Shown: positions 28,350-37,922, counted from the first letter of the stretch. The stretch is 64,000 nt of DNA from Sulfurospirillum sp036802865 (GCF_036802865.1 NZ_DAIRVK010000004.1:124001-188000), one strand, 5' to 3'. The notes: generated by a model from the sequence alone, not told the origin. Program-made: numbers and translations.

Positions 28350-29270
28350 ATGAATACTATACTATATCCTCACTTGCATCCAGACTTTAGACAGTATATG
28401 GAAGTTAATGATGAGGCACGAATTGCTAGTTTAGATGAAAATATTTGGATAAATTACCCTAAAAGTGATGAAATTATTCAATTACTTATACAGGCACTCA
28501 ATCGCGCACATAAAAAGCCTAGAGTTCAAGGGCTCCTTATTATTGGTGAATCTAATATAGGGAAAACATCTATTATTCATCAGTTTCGTTCAATGTATGA
28601 AGATGGAGTATTTGTGGATTCGCAAGAAATGACTAAAGCATCAAAGCCGGTCATTTATGCTTTAATGAAGAGCTCTGAAGAAAAAGATCTCTATATTGCC
28701 ATTCTTGAGAAATTTTTCACTTCGTTTAGGCCAACAGACCCATTAGCAAAATTGAGGCATCAAGCAATTGCGCTTATGCGAGAATGTCATGTGAAGATGT
28801 TGATATTAGATGAAATTCATAATTTGCTTAGAGGTACTGCAACAAAACAAAGAATTATGATGGATGCTATTAAAAACCTTAGCAATGAGCTTATGATACC
28901 GATTGTTGGCGTTGGAACAAAAGATGCTGCGCTTATTTTAGCATCAGAACCTCAAAATATAAGTCGCTTTGATCTTGTGAGAGTAGATAAATGGGATTTG
29001 GATAAGAACTTTAGAGGTATGCTTATGGCATTTGAAAAAAGGTTACCACTTAAAAAGCCTTCTGCTCTTGATAAAAAAGAGAAAGCAACACGCCTATATA
29101 ATATTTCTAGGGGTAATCTAGGTGATTTGCATCGATTACTGATTGAATGCACACGCTATGCAATTCAACATGGCATTGAAGAGATTACAGAAGAGATTAT
29201 TGAAAAGCATAAGTGGGTTAAGCCAACGGATACTAGATCAGCAAGGGAGATACTTTTTGCTTCCGATTAA
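28350..29270 (+). CDS. tnsC: TnsC-like AAA+ transposition regulator
   Basis: A 306-aa AAA+ ATPase of the TnsC/TniB group. Walker A is GESNIGKTS (residues 66-74), Walker B is MLILDEIHNLL with D154-E155, and a sensor region reads VGVGTKDAALIL. It would assemble on DNA, link the target selector TniQ to TnsA/TnsB and impose target immunity. The start is ATG 28350 (MNTILYPHLHPDF) with ACGAGG upstream; the longer frame from 28293 would overlap tnsB. It ends 14 nt inside tniQ. Confidence 0.92.
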   Translation: MNTILYPHLHPDFRQYMEVNDEARIASLDENIWINYPKSDEIIQLLIQALNRAHKKPRVQGLLIIGESNIGKTSIIHQFRSMYEDGVFVDSQEMTKASKPVIYALMKSSEEKDLYIAILEKFFTSFRPTDPLAKLRHQAIALMRECHVKMLILDEIHNLLRGTATKQRIMMDAIKNLSNELMIPIVGVGTKDAALILASEPQNISRFDLVRVDKWDLDKNFRGMLMAFEKRLPLKKPSALDKKEKATRLYNISRGNLGDLHRLLIECTRYAIQHGIEEITEEIIEKHKWVKPTDTRSAREILFASD

Positions 29271-30333
29271 TGTTAAACCTTTAGAGGATGAATTATTAAG
29301 CTCATGGTTAATTAGAACAGCTATTGCTAATAAAACCGATCCTCTAGGATTTAGCGGAGGAATATGGGAGGATATGTATCGCTTTTGGACAAGAGATTGT
29401 GATAGATTCTTCCCGCAAGAAAAAGCAGCTCCTCTTTCCAAATATACAGGATTATCGTATCTTGAACTTCAAAAACTTACACTTGAGCCCATTATCAAAG
29501 CAATCACACATCAACAAAAACTCAATCCAAAAATTGCTTGGACATGGATAATCCCAACAGGACAACGTAATAGAACCCGTATCAATGGGTTGCATTTTTG
29601 TTCGCATTGTTTGGATGACCCTCCTATATATTTCAAAAAGCAGTGGCGTTTATCTTGGAACGTTGCTTGCCCTAAGCATGGAATACTTCTACAACTGCAT
29701 TGCCCCAAGTGTTATACTGTTTTTTCACCACACCTTATTACTTATACCAATACTGATTTTACCAAATGTCAAAAATGTGGATTTGATTTAAGACGAGCCC
29801 CAATTGTAAAAGCTACTAATGATGTAATCCTATTTCAAGAAAAACTTAATAATGTTGTTTTCAAAGACCATGTGGATACAATGATTCTAAAACCTCCTGA
29901 TATCACGATTTCAGATATTTTTGCAACGATTCATATTTTAATATTTTTATTTCATCGAGTAGATCGTTGTGAAGCCGTGCAAAAACTTGTTGAAAAGCTA
30001 ACATCACATTATCCTCGCCACTATGATTTCTCTTCAAGACAAACACTAGAATCCATTGATGTTAAGCAACGTTACCTTCTTATTTCTTTTATTGAGAACC
30101 TATTCCAATATGATGCCAAAGGTATTTTTGCACTTATTATGGATTATAGGATAACACGTCAAATGCTCTTGGAGGCTGGATATACATTATCGCCATTTAT
30201 AGAATACCTTATATCTCAACTAAAAGATAATGGAAGAATAAGTGTTGAAAGGAAAAAACATAGTAAAGCTCTTGAACCAAGAAGCCCAGAGGAAGTAGAA
30301 AGGCTGATGGATGAAATACGCAAATATCTCTAA
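29257..30333 (+). CDS. tniQ: TniQ/TnsD-like target-selection protein
   Basis: A 358-aa TniQ-family protein. It has the diagnostic N-terminus LPINVKPLEDELLSSWLIRT and two zinc-finger segments (FCSHCLDD with WRLSWNVACPKHGILLQLHC, then CPKC and KCQKCG). TniQ/TnsD proteins bind the attachment site and recruit TnsC. I start at TTG 29257, seven bases after GGGAG; the open frame reaches back to 29143 but that part lies inside tnsC. It is shorter than full TnsD (about 500 aa), so site recognition may need the following protein. Confidence 0.88.
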   Translation: MLPINVKPLEDELLSSWLIRTAIANKTDPLGFSGGIWEDMYRFWTRDCDRFFPQEKAAPLSKYTGLSYLELQKLTLEPIIKAITHQQKLNPKIAWTWIIPTGQRNRTRINGLHFCSHCLDDPPIYFKKQWRLSWNVACPKHGILLQLHCPKCYTVFSPHLITYTNTDFTKCQKCGFDLRRAPIVKATNDVILFQEKLNNVVFKDHVDTMILKPPDITISDIFATIHILIFLFHRVDRCEAVQKLVEKLTSHYPRHYDFSSRQTLESIDVKQRYLLISFIENLFQYDAKGIFALIMDYRITRQMLLEAGYTLSPFIEYLISQLKDNGRISVERKKHSKALEPRSPEEVERLMDEIRKYL

Positions 30334-31771
30334 TAAGCCGTGTGATAGCTGCCATAAGCTACTTGTAGATTGGGACTATAAATATCAAGGAAAGCATTAT
30401 TGCAAGGAATGTTTCAATCTTCTTTTTACATTCCAAATATGCTCTCTTTGTGGAAAAAGAAAAAAGATATCCAATGATTTACAAGTGCCAATATGCAAGG
30501 TGTGCCAGGTAAAAGACAAACCTTGCATTCGCTGTAATAGGAATGAGTATAAGTTTGGTTTGATTACAAAAGATGGCCCTGTTTGCAAAACATGTGCTGT
30601 ATATTTTAGAGAGTTTAAAACGTGTTCAGCCTGTCATAATGCATATTATAGTGTATCAAATAGGAAGCTTTTAAATGGCGAGTCACAACTATTATGTCAT
30701 CGATGTTATAACAAAACACTCCCCATATGCAGCTTTTGCCAGAAGCAACGCAAAACATATACATACGATGAAAACCATAGAGCAATTTGTGCGCTATGTG
30801 CAACAAAACAGGATAAACAATGTACTCAATGTGGAGAGATAATTAGTGCGGGAAGAGGGAATTTATGTAAAGAATGTACTTATGTGAATACATTAACAAA
30901 AAGGATCAAATTTGGTGTGACCCTTTTGTCTTCAAAGTATATGGGAGAGTATTTTGAGCAATTTGGATGGTGGCTAAAAGATCGTAGAGGTTTTGTGTTT
31001 GCAGCAACGCACATCATGAAGTATATAGATTATTTTTTTCAAATCGATTCATTATGTGAAAATCTTGGAAGAATACCAAACTATCAAGAAGTTGTTCAGA
31101 GCTTTTCAGTAGCGATAAGTAGGAAGAATTTACTCGTGACAACTTTTCTAAATGAAATTGGATTGCTAATAATTGATAAAGTATGCCAAGAGGAACAAGC
31201 CAATAAAGATATGATTGATCGGTATCTTAAAAAGTTCAAACAAGGATTATGGGAATCGAAAATTTTAAAGGCTTATTATGAACATTTACAAAGTAAAACG
31301 CAACATAAAGGTTCTATTAGATCGATTCGATTGGCTTTAGGTAGTGCGGCAAAATTATTGGAATATAAAGGATATTTTGATAGTGAGTATTTAACAAACA
31401 ATATATTAGATGGCTATTTATGGAAATATCCTGGACAAAACAATTCGTTGATGGGCTTCCTAACTTTTCTCAAACAGAGAGGTACAATTTTAGAAACTAG
31501 TGACAAAAAACAATTGAAATTTCACATTAAGAGTACCTTGATGCTAAAACAAGAACTAATTATTTATTTGATATATCCTAGCCAAGAATTGAAGTTTTTT
31601 CAAAAAGCCATTAGAGTAACGGTAGGTTATTTACATAATATTGATATTCCATCAAATGTCATCATTCTAAAAAAAGATCTTAAAGGAGATTTACGTGGCA
31701 TGTATTTAGCTGTTGCAAAAAAAAAGTTTTATCTGCCTAAAGAAGTAGAACTATTGTGCTCAATCAAATGA
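30311..31771 (+). CDS. Six-zinc-module protein, probable TniE-type targeting partner
   Basis: A 486-aa protein whose first ~190 residues hold six consecutive pairs of CxxC motifs (C11/C14 with C31/C34, through to C171/C174 with C186/C189), one of which is CHRC. The remaining ~300 residues are helical and include a segment resembling the SAM-like N-terminal domain of tyrosine recombinases (LKAYYEHLQSKTQHKGSIRS); no catalytic Arg/Tyr set is evident. It overlaps tniQ by 23 nt. By gene order it matches TniE of the comM-specific Tn6022 family, so a role in recognising comM is likely but inferred. Confidence 0.72.
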   Translation: MKYANISNKPCDSCHKLLVDWDYKYQGKHYCKECFNLLFTFQICSLCGKRKKISNDLQVPICKVCQVKDKPCIRCNRNEYKFGLITKDGPVCKTCAVYFREFKTCSACHNAYYSVSNRKLLNGESQLLCHRCYNKTLPICSFCQKQRKTYTYDENHRAICALCATKQDKQCTQCGEIISAGRGNLCKECTYVNTLTKRIKFGVTLLSSKYMGEYFEQFGWWLKDRRGFVFAATHIMKYIDYFFQIDSLCENLGRIPNYQEVVQSFSVAISRKNLLVTTFLNEIGLLIIDKVCQEEQANKDMIDRYLKKFKQGLWESKILKAYYEHLQSKTQHKGSIRSIRLALGSAAKLLEYKGYFDSEYLTNNILDGYLWKYPGQNNSLMGFLTFLKQRGTILETSDKKQLKFHIKSTLMLKQELIIYLIYPSQELKFFQKAIRVTVGYLHNIDIPSNVIILKKDLKGDLRGMYLAVAKKKFYLPKEVELLCSIK

Positions 31772-31844
31772 TCAATTAAAATCATTTTATATGGCAGTCT
31801 CTAAAAAACATGATATCACAAGGATGTAAAATCAAGGAGAGAAG

Positions 31845-33383
31845 CTAATCTTTTTGACATAAAACTAAAATTTCTTTTGCATTTTTATCAGTAGGACTTA
31901 AACATGTGTCCCATTTCCCAGCCTGCACATATCTAGAAAAAATAATTTTGAAACCAACCCTTTGACACATTGTTTCAATCTCATCTTTTGTATAACGTTT
32001 ATCTCTTACAATAAATTCTCTTGGTAAATTAGTTCCAGCTGTAAACTGTTCTCTTCTATAAATAACTCGTGTACTTTCATCGATAATATAATATTTAGGA
32101 TTAAAGATATTACCAGTTTTTTCCATAATTTCACTTGGAGGAATCTTGAAAATATGATCTGGTTCTTTTTCAAATGTAAAAATATGTTTTGCTATATGTT
32201 TTGTTAATTCATAATTCATAACAGAGATAATAGCATAGCCATCTTTTTTTGTGTGCTGATATATATTTTGCAATATCTGCATATTATCTTTTTCATGAAT
32301 AAATGACCCTATGACGTCATATAGACATAAAACAGCATTGTACTCTTGGTTTAAGTTAATAGTTCTACAGTCTCCAACTTGAAAAATAACAGAATCGAAA
32401 CTATTTGCTTCTTGGGCTTTTTGTACTAACTCTTGAGTATAATCTATTCCCATTACATGAAAAATTTTTTCTCCCAAAGCAATACTATGTCTTCCGATGC
32501 CACAACCAAAATCTAACACTTCGCTATCTTTAGATAGATCACATTTATCTATAATAAAAGACACTTCCTTATTTGTATGTTTTGACCATTTGTGATTATT
32601 ATCTATCAACATTCTTGAATAAGCATCTTGAGCCATTGCATCAAAAGAATCTAATAGCTCAGTAATTTCCTCTTTTGATGGATTTTTGATATCCTGTTCA
32701 TTGAAAGTAAAGGCAAACCATTCCCACCCTTCTTCAATATCTCCCATAATCCATTCTTTTTCGCTTTTCTGTTCAACGCTCTTCAACTTTGTAAGAATAT
32801 TTGATATATCTGAAGGAAACATAGTGTTAGCTTTTGAAACATGATCATTTATAATAAATTCTGTATTTTGAGTAATATAATGAATATTGTTTTTGCCAAA
32901 AGATATAATTTTCTTTTTTTTCTTATTAATAATCGCAGGATGAGAAACTCTTTTAGTAGCACTCTCTAATGCTTTCACTGCATATGGATTTGAACTTAAA
33001 ATTCCCCATGCATAATAATTAGAAAGCCCCCAGAAAGACAGTAAAAGATTTTTTGCAATACCTTGTTCTCTATATTTTTCATGGACAACCAATTGTGTAA
33101 CCCATGAAATGATTTTAGATTTATTATCAGGTTCTTTTTTGTTAGTAGAAGCGACTGTGGCTATGGCATATCCTATTAGTTGATCTTCACATCTAGCAGT
33201 CGCAATGTAAGTATTGTTTTTTGATGTCCATAATGAGAGCCGTTCTTTACTAAGTTTAATTCTTGTAAATGGATTTCTAGCAGTTTCCCCCCATAATCCA
33301 TAATTTTCTGAATATAAGATTGACATTTCATGAAGTAAATTAGGATTTTCCAGAGGTGTTTCTATTAAATATTTTGGTTTCAT
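31845..33383 (-). CDS. GNAT acetyltransferase - SAM methyltransferase fusion
   Basis: A 512-aa cytoplasmic fusion. Residues ~1-190 form a GNAT domain (VTQLVVHEKYREQGIAKNLL is the acetyl-CoA loop). Residues ~265-400 form a class I SAM-dependent methyltransferase (VLDFGCGIGRHSIALGEKI, then DYTQELVQKAQ and CLYDVIGSFI). A C-terminal β-rich region follows. The substrate is unknown. It is the first cargo gene, convergent with the transposition operon, and its A+T content is high like the adjacent restriction-modification genes. It could modify a small molecule or protein, possibly in defence or resistance. Confidence 0.78.
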   Translation of the reverse strand: MKPKYLIETPLENPNLLHEMSILYSENYGLWGETARNPFTRIKLSKERLSLWTSKNNTYIATARCEDQLIGYAIATVASTNKKEPDNKSKIISWVTQLVVHEKYREQGIAKNLLLSFWGLSNYYAWGILSSNPYAVKALESATKRVSHPAIINKKKKKIISFGKNNIHYITQNTEFIINDHVSKANTMFPSDISNILTKLKSVEQKSEKEWIMGDIEEGWEWFAFTFNEQDIKNPSKEEITELLDSFDAMAQDAYSRMLIDNNHKWSKHTNKEVSFIIDKCDLSKDSEVLDFGCGIGRHSIALGEKIFHVMGIDYTQELVQKAQEANSFDSVIFQVGDCRTINLNQEYNAVLCLYDVIGSFIHEKDNMQILQNIYQHTKKDGYAIISVMNYELTKHIAKHIFTFEKEPDHIFKIPPSEIMEKTGNIFNPKYYIIDESTRVIYRREQFTAGTNLPREFIVRDKRYTKDEIETMCQRVGFKIIFSRYVQAGKWDTCLSPTDKNAKEILVLCQKD

Positions 33384-33508
33384 TTCTCAATCTTTTATAA
33401 TATCTTTTTGCTTATTTTGATAAATATATTGTATCAAAAAGGTTTGAAAATGTTCTTACAATTATAGATAGATTTTATTTAAAAAAGATATTCGATAGTA
33501 TTTTTTAC

Positions 33509-34123
33509 TTATTGTGAAAAGTCCATCATCATATGCAATAATTCAACATTACAATGATTAGAGCCATATAAAACATCTTTTTTTATTAAATAAAATTTTT
33601 TATCAATAGCTTTCATGTTTTCATCGATATTAATACTTTGAACAACAAAGCCAATCATTCCATTAATACCATAATATGATGGATAATAATATTCTGCAGT
33701 AGAAGACTTATATTGTGTAGTAAATCTCTTGATACCATCCTCTACATATGCAGCATTTAAGGTTTTTTTACCATCAAGTCTTTTACACTCAATGGTAAAA
33801 TACGCATCAAACTCTTCAAAGTCATACTTTTGTGGTAAAATTTTTATATCTACTCTACCATTTGCCACATCAACTTCTTTATCAAAATTAAAACCATAAA
33901 TTCCACATTCCACATTTCTTATATTTCTTTTAGTTATATAATCTAAAAGCAATATATCTCTAATAGCATTTTCATTATTTTTTGGAACTTTTACGCCATC
34001 TTTGATCAATAAAAGATAACATGAATATATTTTGCACATGAGATTGAGAAATTCTGTCTTATAGTTAATTTCTGAACTTTCTAAAGGAGTAGCATCAAGT
34101 TCTTCAAATATTACTTCGCCCAT
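33509..34123 (-). CDS. Probable PD-(D/E)xK restriction endonuclease
   Basis: A 204-aa protein with a nuclease-like core: NGRVDIKILPQ supplies D92, and AYFTIECKRLDG supplies E112-x-K114, the PD-(D/E)xK pattern. It overlaps the end of the upstream methyltransferase gene by 13 nt, as in coupled restriction-modification operons. A restriction role is inferred from the motif and pairing. It is short for a stand-alone type II enzyme and might instead be a nuclease partner that depends on the methyltransferase for recognition. Confidence 0.65.
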   Translation of the reverse strand: MGEVIFEELDATPLESSEINYKTEFLNLMCKIYSCYLLLIKDGVKVPKNNENAIRDILLLDYITKRNIRNVECGIYGFNFDKEVDVANGRVDIKILPQKYDFEEFDAYFTIECKRLDGKKTLNAAYVEDGIKRFTTQYKSSTAEYYYPSYYGINGMIGFVVQSINIDENMKAIDKKFYLIKKDVLYGSNHCNVELLHMMMDFSQ

Positions 34124-37095
34124 TGGGACTTTCCTGCTTTTAATATGGCATCTCTAAACTCATAGAAATCTAAATAGCCAATGGCTTTATGCCAATTTTT
34201 GTACTCATTTGGTTTTATTACATAAAAACCATTTTTTTCAAAGCCTTTAATATCCTTTTGGATGAATAAATTATCTAAAGTTTTATTTCCTAAAAAAACA
34301 TGAAAATTTTTAATATTGTCTTCTTTTTCCCAAATTATCGATTGTAAAGGCTTTTCTTTTAGTATTTGAAATTTTATCCCTATAATATGATTACTATAGA
34401 TTATTTTAGCCTGAAAATACATTTGATTCTGTTCATATATTGTAGAATAGTGTTTTATAAATACATTTGCATATTCTTCAAGCTTTTGTTCTCTATACGT
34501 AAGCTTCCTAAAAGTCGTAGCATAGTTTTTACAAATTACCCATGGAATAATGATTTCTGTTGCATAGTCATATAAAGCTTTTTCTTCATCATTTATTTTT
34601 AAATTAGTTAAGATGGTACTATCTAATTTAGACATAAGTGCACTTAATTGACTGTGATAGCGAAATATATTAGTAGTTTTAGTATCCGAGTATTCATTTT
34701 TAAGTACTTCTATGTCTTGAGCTATTTGAATAATATCTTGACTTTCAATATAAGGACATTTTAACTTCTCTTCATCATGTAATTGTTCTCTTTCAATACC
34801 TAAAGAGCTAGCTGTATGTAAATTAAAATACGCAAAAAAACTTGAATTAATTAACCCTGAAAAATTTCTTGCAATATCTATATTTGGGACATTGACTCCT
34901 GTCAAAGTATGTTTAAAAACAGCTTCTCTATCTAATATTGCTGCTTTTGCCTTTAATGTTTCAACATCCACACCTCTAGTAATTAGTACAGAGTAAGGTT
35001 TAAATAAATTAGAATTTCCTTTTCTATGAACATCTTTGATTGTCCACTTTGGTAAATCTTTAGCTATATAAAAATTTGTTAAGTATTTATCCGATTCTTT
35101 TCCTCTTGGAATATCGATAAAATCTTTGCCTATATATTCAGGAATACTGGATTTCCCTTTTGTAGCTTGTATTCCCATTCCTATTGGATAATTATTTTTT
35201 AAAGAAAAATCATAAATTGAACAATACGAATTCTTTAATGCTTTTATAAATTTATAGTCTAAATAGCTACCATAAATTAAAGTTTTCCATAAACTATCAT
35301 CTTGAATAATCTTCTTTTGTTGTATTTTTTTAAAATCATTTTTTGCCAGCATTAAAATTTTAAATTTTTTAAAATAAGGGCTCGGCTTCATAGAAATATA
35401 TGTAAAAACATTTTTTAATCGCTTTTCTAATGTTCCTTTTCTATAAAATATTATAGAAACAGGAACATCCGCTCCTTCAAAAATTTCTTTTCTTACAGAA
35501 GAAAGCTCTAATATTTGTTCTATCAAAAAGTTATTAAAGAAGTTGTGTATTCTAAAGTCTTTTGTTTGTAAATTATATAAAACTTTACTCGCTACTATAA
35601 AACCTATTTTTGTATTACTATTAGCGAAATCTCTAACTCTCATCATAAAAGGCTGTACAATATCTCTATTTCCTACTAAAAGATTATTGGCTTTTACATA
35701 AGTATCAGCATGAGAACCTTCTTTTATAGTGCTTCTACCATATGGTGGATTCCCAATTATAAATTGAATCCGTTTATCTTTAATAATTGCATTAAATGAT
35801 GCTTTTGTATCAAAAAAATCATTGTTAAAGAAGTTAGGTTTATTAGGATTTTTTTCACTTTCCATCAAATAAGGAAATAAAAAACTTTCAATCTCTTTTG
35901 GATTAAGGTAATCTAACATTGTGAGGTATAAAGAAAATACACTGACTAAAACTGCATTTTTATCTTTATCGATAGCATATATATTGTTAATAACTAACTC
36001 AATAATTTCATTTGGTTTAATTGGACGAGAATGTACAATTTCAAACTGCTTAATAAGTTTACGTAAAACTTCCACTAGAAATATTCCACTTCCACATGCA
36101 GGATCCAATACACTACAATTATATACATTTGGATTTTCTTCAAAAAACTTATCAACAGTGTGCTTTAATATATAATCTACTAGAAATTTAGGAGTATAGT
36201 ATGCCCCACTTTTTGAACGTTCCTCTTCTCCAATAAAACTTTCATATACATTAGATATAAATTCTATTGGGATAATAGAAAAGTCATAAATATCAAATAA
36301 AGAAGCTTGTTTTGTCTTGATCTCAGTACCTGATATCAAATTTTTTAAGATATTTAAATGAGGAAACTCTTCTACAATTGCTATTTCATAAATATTGTTT
36401 TCTTTATCTTCTACAATCGGGAACCAATCACCATTAAACCCATCTTTAGACTTTAAATAGCTAAATAATTCATATGTTTTTTCTTTACTAGATAAAATTA
36501 TTTTTAAGTCATCATTTGTTAATGGTTTAATCTTGTGATCAAAATTTAAAACTATTTTTCGATCGATTAGATATCTGATAAAAATAATTCTACCGATTAA
36601 TGCGTTAGCTATTTCTTTAACTAATCCTTTATCAATTAACTCTTCTCTAGCGTAGTCTATATTTTCAAGAAGTTTAGTATCTACCTGCTTTATATCTTTG
36701 TTGAAATCTTGAATTTTTTCTAAATAGCTTCCATCTATGAGTGATAAATAATTTAAATTTTCTTGATCTTTTATAGAAGAAAGTAAAAAATTTCCATTGT
36801 TTAAAACAAAATCATATCCATTGTATATTTCAAAATTAAATTCATCTTCAATAATAATAATTGGAGATTCAGTAAAATTCCAACATTGCTTAAAAACAGT
36901 TTCTTTATAAAGTGTTTTTTGAAAAAATAGAACTAATGGCTTACCATTAAAGATAAAAATTGAGTGTGGACTAATTTTCATAGCATGTAAAGATTTGTTT
37001 ACTCTTAAAGGTAGCTCTTGAATATCTATGTTTTTTGTATACAAATGTAGATTAGAAACATTTACCATTTCTAATTGTTCATATATATGTTTCAT
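34111..37095 (-). CDS. Large N6-adenine DNA methyltransferase (Eco57I/TaqI-like)
   Basis: A 994-aa protein with a SAM-binding motif I VLDPACGSGIFLVEVLRKL (about residue 328) preceded by RSKSGAYYTPKFLVDYI (motif X), and the catalytic motif IV NPPYGRST (about residue 447). The N-terminal ~300 residues hold no obvious nuclease motif; the C-terminal ~350 resemble a target-recognition region (IPRGKESDKYLTNF). This is the type IIG/Eco57I methyltransferase class. With the 204-aa nuclease it makes a restriction-modification-like or related defence module. AT-rich, clearly foreign to the backbone. Confidence 0.85.
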   Translation of the reverse strand: MKHIYEQLEMVNVSNLHLYTKNIDIQELPLRVNKSLHAMKISPHSIFIFNGKPLVLFFQKTLYKETVFKQCWNFTESPIIIIEDEFNFEIYNGYDFVLNNGNFLLSSIKDQENLNYLSLIDGSYLEKIQDFNKDIKQVDTKLLENIDYAREELIDKGLVKEIANALIGRIIFIRYLIDRKIVLNFDHKIKPLTNDDLKIILSSKEKTYELFSYLKSKDGFNGDWFPIVEDKENNIYEIAIVEEFPHLNILKNLISGTEIKTKQASLFDIYDFSIIPIEFISNVYESFIGEEERSKSGAYYTPKFLVDYILKHTVDKFFEENPNVYNCSVLDPACGSGIFLVEVLRKLIKQFEIVHSRPIKPNEIIELVINNIYAIDKDKNAVLVSVFSLYLTMLDYLNPKEIESFLFPYLMESEKNPNKPNFFNNDFFDTKASFNAIIKDKRIQFIIGNPPYGRSTIKEGSHADTYVKANNLLVGNRDIVQPFMMRVRDFANSNTKIGFIVASKVLYNLQTKDFRIHNFFNNFLIEQILELSSVRKEIFEGADVPVSIIFYRKGTLEKRLKNVFTYISMKPSPYFKKFKILMLAKNDFKKIQQKKIIQDDSLWKTLIYGSYLDYKFIKALKNSYCSIYDFSLKNNYPIGMGIQATKGKSSIPEYIGKDFIDIPRGKESDKYLTNFYIAKDLPKWTIKDVHRKGNSNLFKPYSVLITRGVDVETLKAKAAILDREAVFKHTLTGVNVPNIDIARNFSGLINSSFFAYFNLHTASSLGIEREQLHDEEKLKCPYIESQDIIQIAQDIEVLKNEYSDTKTTNIFRYHSQLSALMSKLDSTILTNLKINDEEKALYDYATEIIIPWVICKNYATTFRKLTYREQKLEEYANVFIKHYSTIYEQNQMYFQAKIIYSNHIIGIKFQILKEKPLQSIIWEKEDNIKNFHVFLGNKTLDNLFIQKDIKGFEKNGFYVIKPNEYKNWHKAIGYLDFYEFRDAILKAGKSQWAK

Positions 37096-37197
37096 ACTAC
37101 CTCTTTCATAAGCCTATAAAGCAAGATATATTCCCTTACTTCATATTTAAGTATATTATACCAAAAAAGTATAAATTTAAGTTCTTTGTTGTAATAT

Positions 37198-37216
37198 AAG
37201 TATAAAATTTATACTT
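37198..37216. promoter_or_regulatory. Palindromic operator between methyltransferase and HTH genes
   Basis: AAGTATAAA and TTTATACTT flank one central A: a perfect 9-bp inverted repeat ending 10 bp before the HTH gene's ATG. A related half-site, AAGTATAAATTT, lies about 31 bp upstream towards the methyltransferase. A controller-type HTH protein binding here could tune both divergent genes. Confidence 0.65.
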
Positions 37217-37226
37217 TAAGATTAAT

Positions 37227-37463
37227 ATGAATAGAAAAGAGTTTAAAGAGGCACTGAAAAAATTACAGATAACCCAAGAACAGTTTGCAAATGAAGTTGG
37301 CTATTCGTATGCTGCTGTTAAAGGGTGGGATATTATTCCGAAGTGGGTACCTATGGTCTTAAATTACAAGATGTTATTAAAGTCTTTTCACAATACAGAA
37401 TCAATTTCGACAACTATTAATATCTTGAAACAATTGCAGGAAAAAGTACAGAATTTAGACTAA
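37227..37463 (+). CDS. Small HTH regulator, possible controller protein
   Basis: A 78-aa protein whose first ~55 residues resemble a Cro/C1-type helix-turn-helix (LQITQEQFANEVGYSYAAVK) followed by a helical tail (ISTTINILKQLQEKVQNL). It is divergent from the methyltransferase gene with only 131 bp between them, which contains a perfect palindrome. Restriction-modification controller proteins have this size and layout, so timing of methyltransferase/nuclease expression is a likely job. No ligand domain is present. Confidence 0.65.
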   Translation: MNRKEFKEALKKLQITQEQFANEVGYSYAAVKGWDIIPKWVPMVLNYKMLLKSFHNTESISTTINILKQLQEKVQNLD

Positions 37464-37647
37464 TTAATATTTGGAATAACTTTCAACTCTTTATTCACCA
37501 CTCTGGAACCATCTCTAATATTTATACCAGTATTAAAGTATATCTATATAAAAATGGAAAATTAACGGAAAAACGATTTGCTGAGATTACTGATTATCAA
37601 TAGGATAGTGGGTATAGATACTTATCGAAAAAATAATTGTATTGATC
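37464..37647. other. AT-rich gap without a recognisable gene
   Basis: About 180 bp between the HTH gene and a convergent small ORF. Stops occur in every frame, no convincing ribosome site with a start is present, and no strong hairpin is visible. Probably spacer or decayed sequence. Confidence 0.4.
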
Positions 37648-37863
37648 TTAGGCCAAAAGAATACTGGCATATATACTAGCTCCAATAGCGTGAATAGTTT
37701 CTAAAATTGATGCTTTGAAGTGATGTGGCTCTTTGTTGTTTCTCATTTTTGATCCTCCCTTTTTTTTGATTTTATTTTGAATAAGCAACGAAATTTTTTT
37801 GCTTAGAACTAAAAAAATAATCATGAGAGCCAGTAATATGTAATCAGTCCAATTGTACCCCAT
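37648..37863 (-). CDS. Small membrane protein, possible two start sites
   Basis: A 71-aa frame with one membrane helix (YILLALMIIFLVLSKKISLL), a basic linker (NKIKKKGGSK) and a His-containing tail (PHHFKASILETIHAIGASIY). A second in-frame ATG at 37746 has an excellent GGGAGG ribosome site 7 nt upstream and would give only the 32-aa tail, while the first ATG has a weak site. Its overall layout resembles the 63-aa protein at 55385-55576. Function unknown. Confidence 0.5.
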   Translation of the reverse strand: MGYNWTDYILLALMIIFLVLSKKISLLIQNKIKKKGGSKMRNNKEPHHFKASILETIHAIGASIYASILLA

Positions 37864-37883
37864 TTCTGTTGGCCTAAAATCAA

Positions 37884-37915
37884 TTTAGCTATCTACTTGT
37901 TTATAGATAGCTAAA
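37884..37915 (-). terminator. 12-bp hairpin after the DUF3606-like gene
   Basis: TTTAGCTATCTA and TAGATAGCTAAA are perfect complements with an 8-nt loop, located 8 bp after the stop codon of the 60-aa gene and followed on the minus strand by TTGATTTT. Consistent with an intrinsic terminator. Confidence 0.65.
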
Positions 37916-37922
37916 CAGTCAA

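Noticed and set aside
29143..29256. Upstream extension of the tniQ frame
   Set aside because: It lies inside tnsC and encodes no family-like sequence. TTG 29257 has a good ribosome site directly before the TniQ signature.
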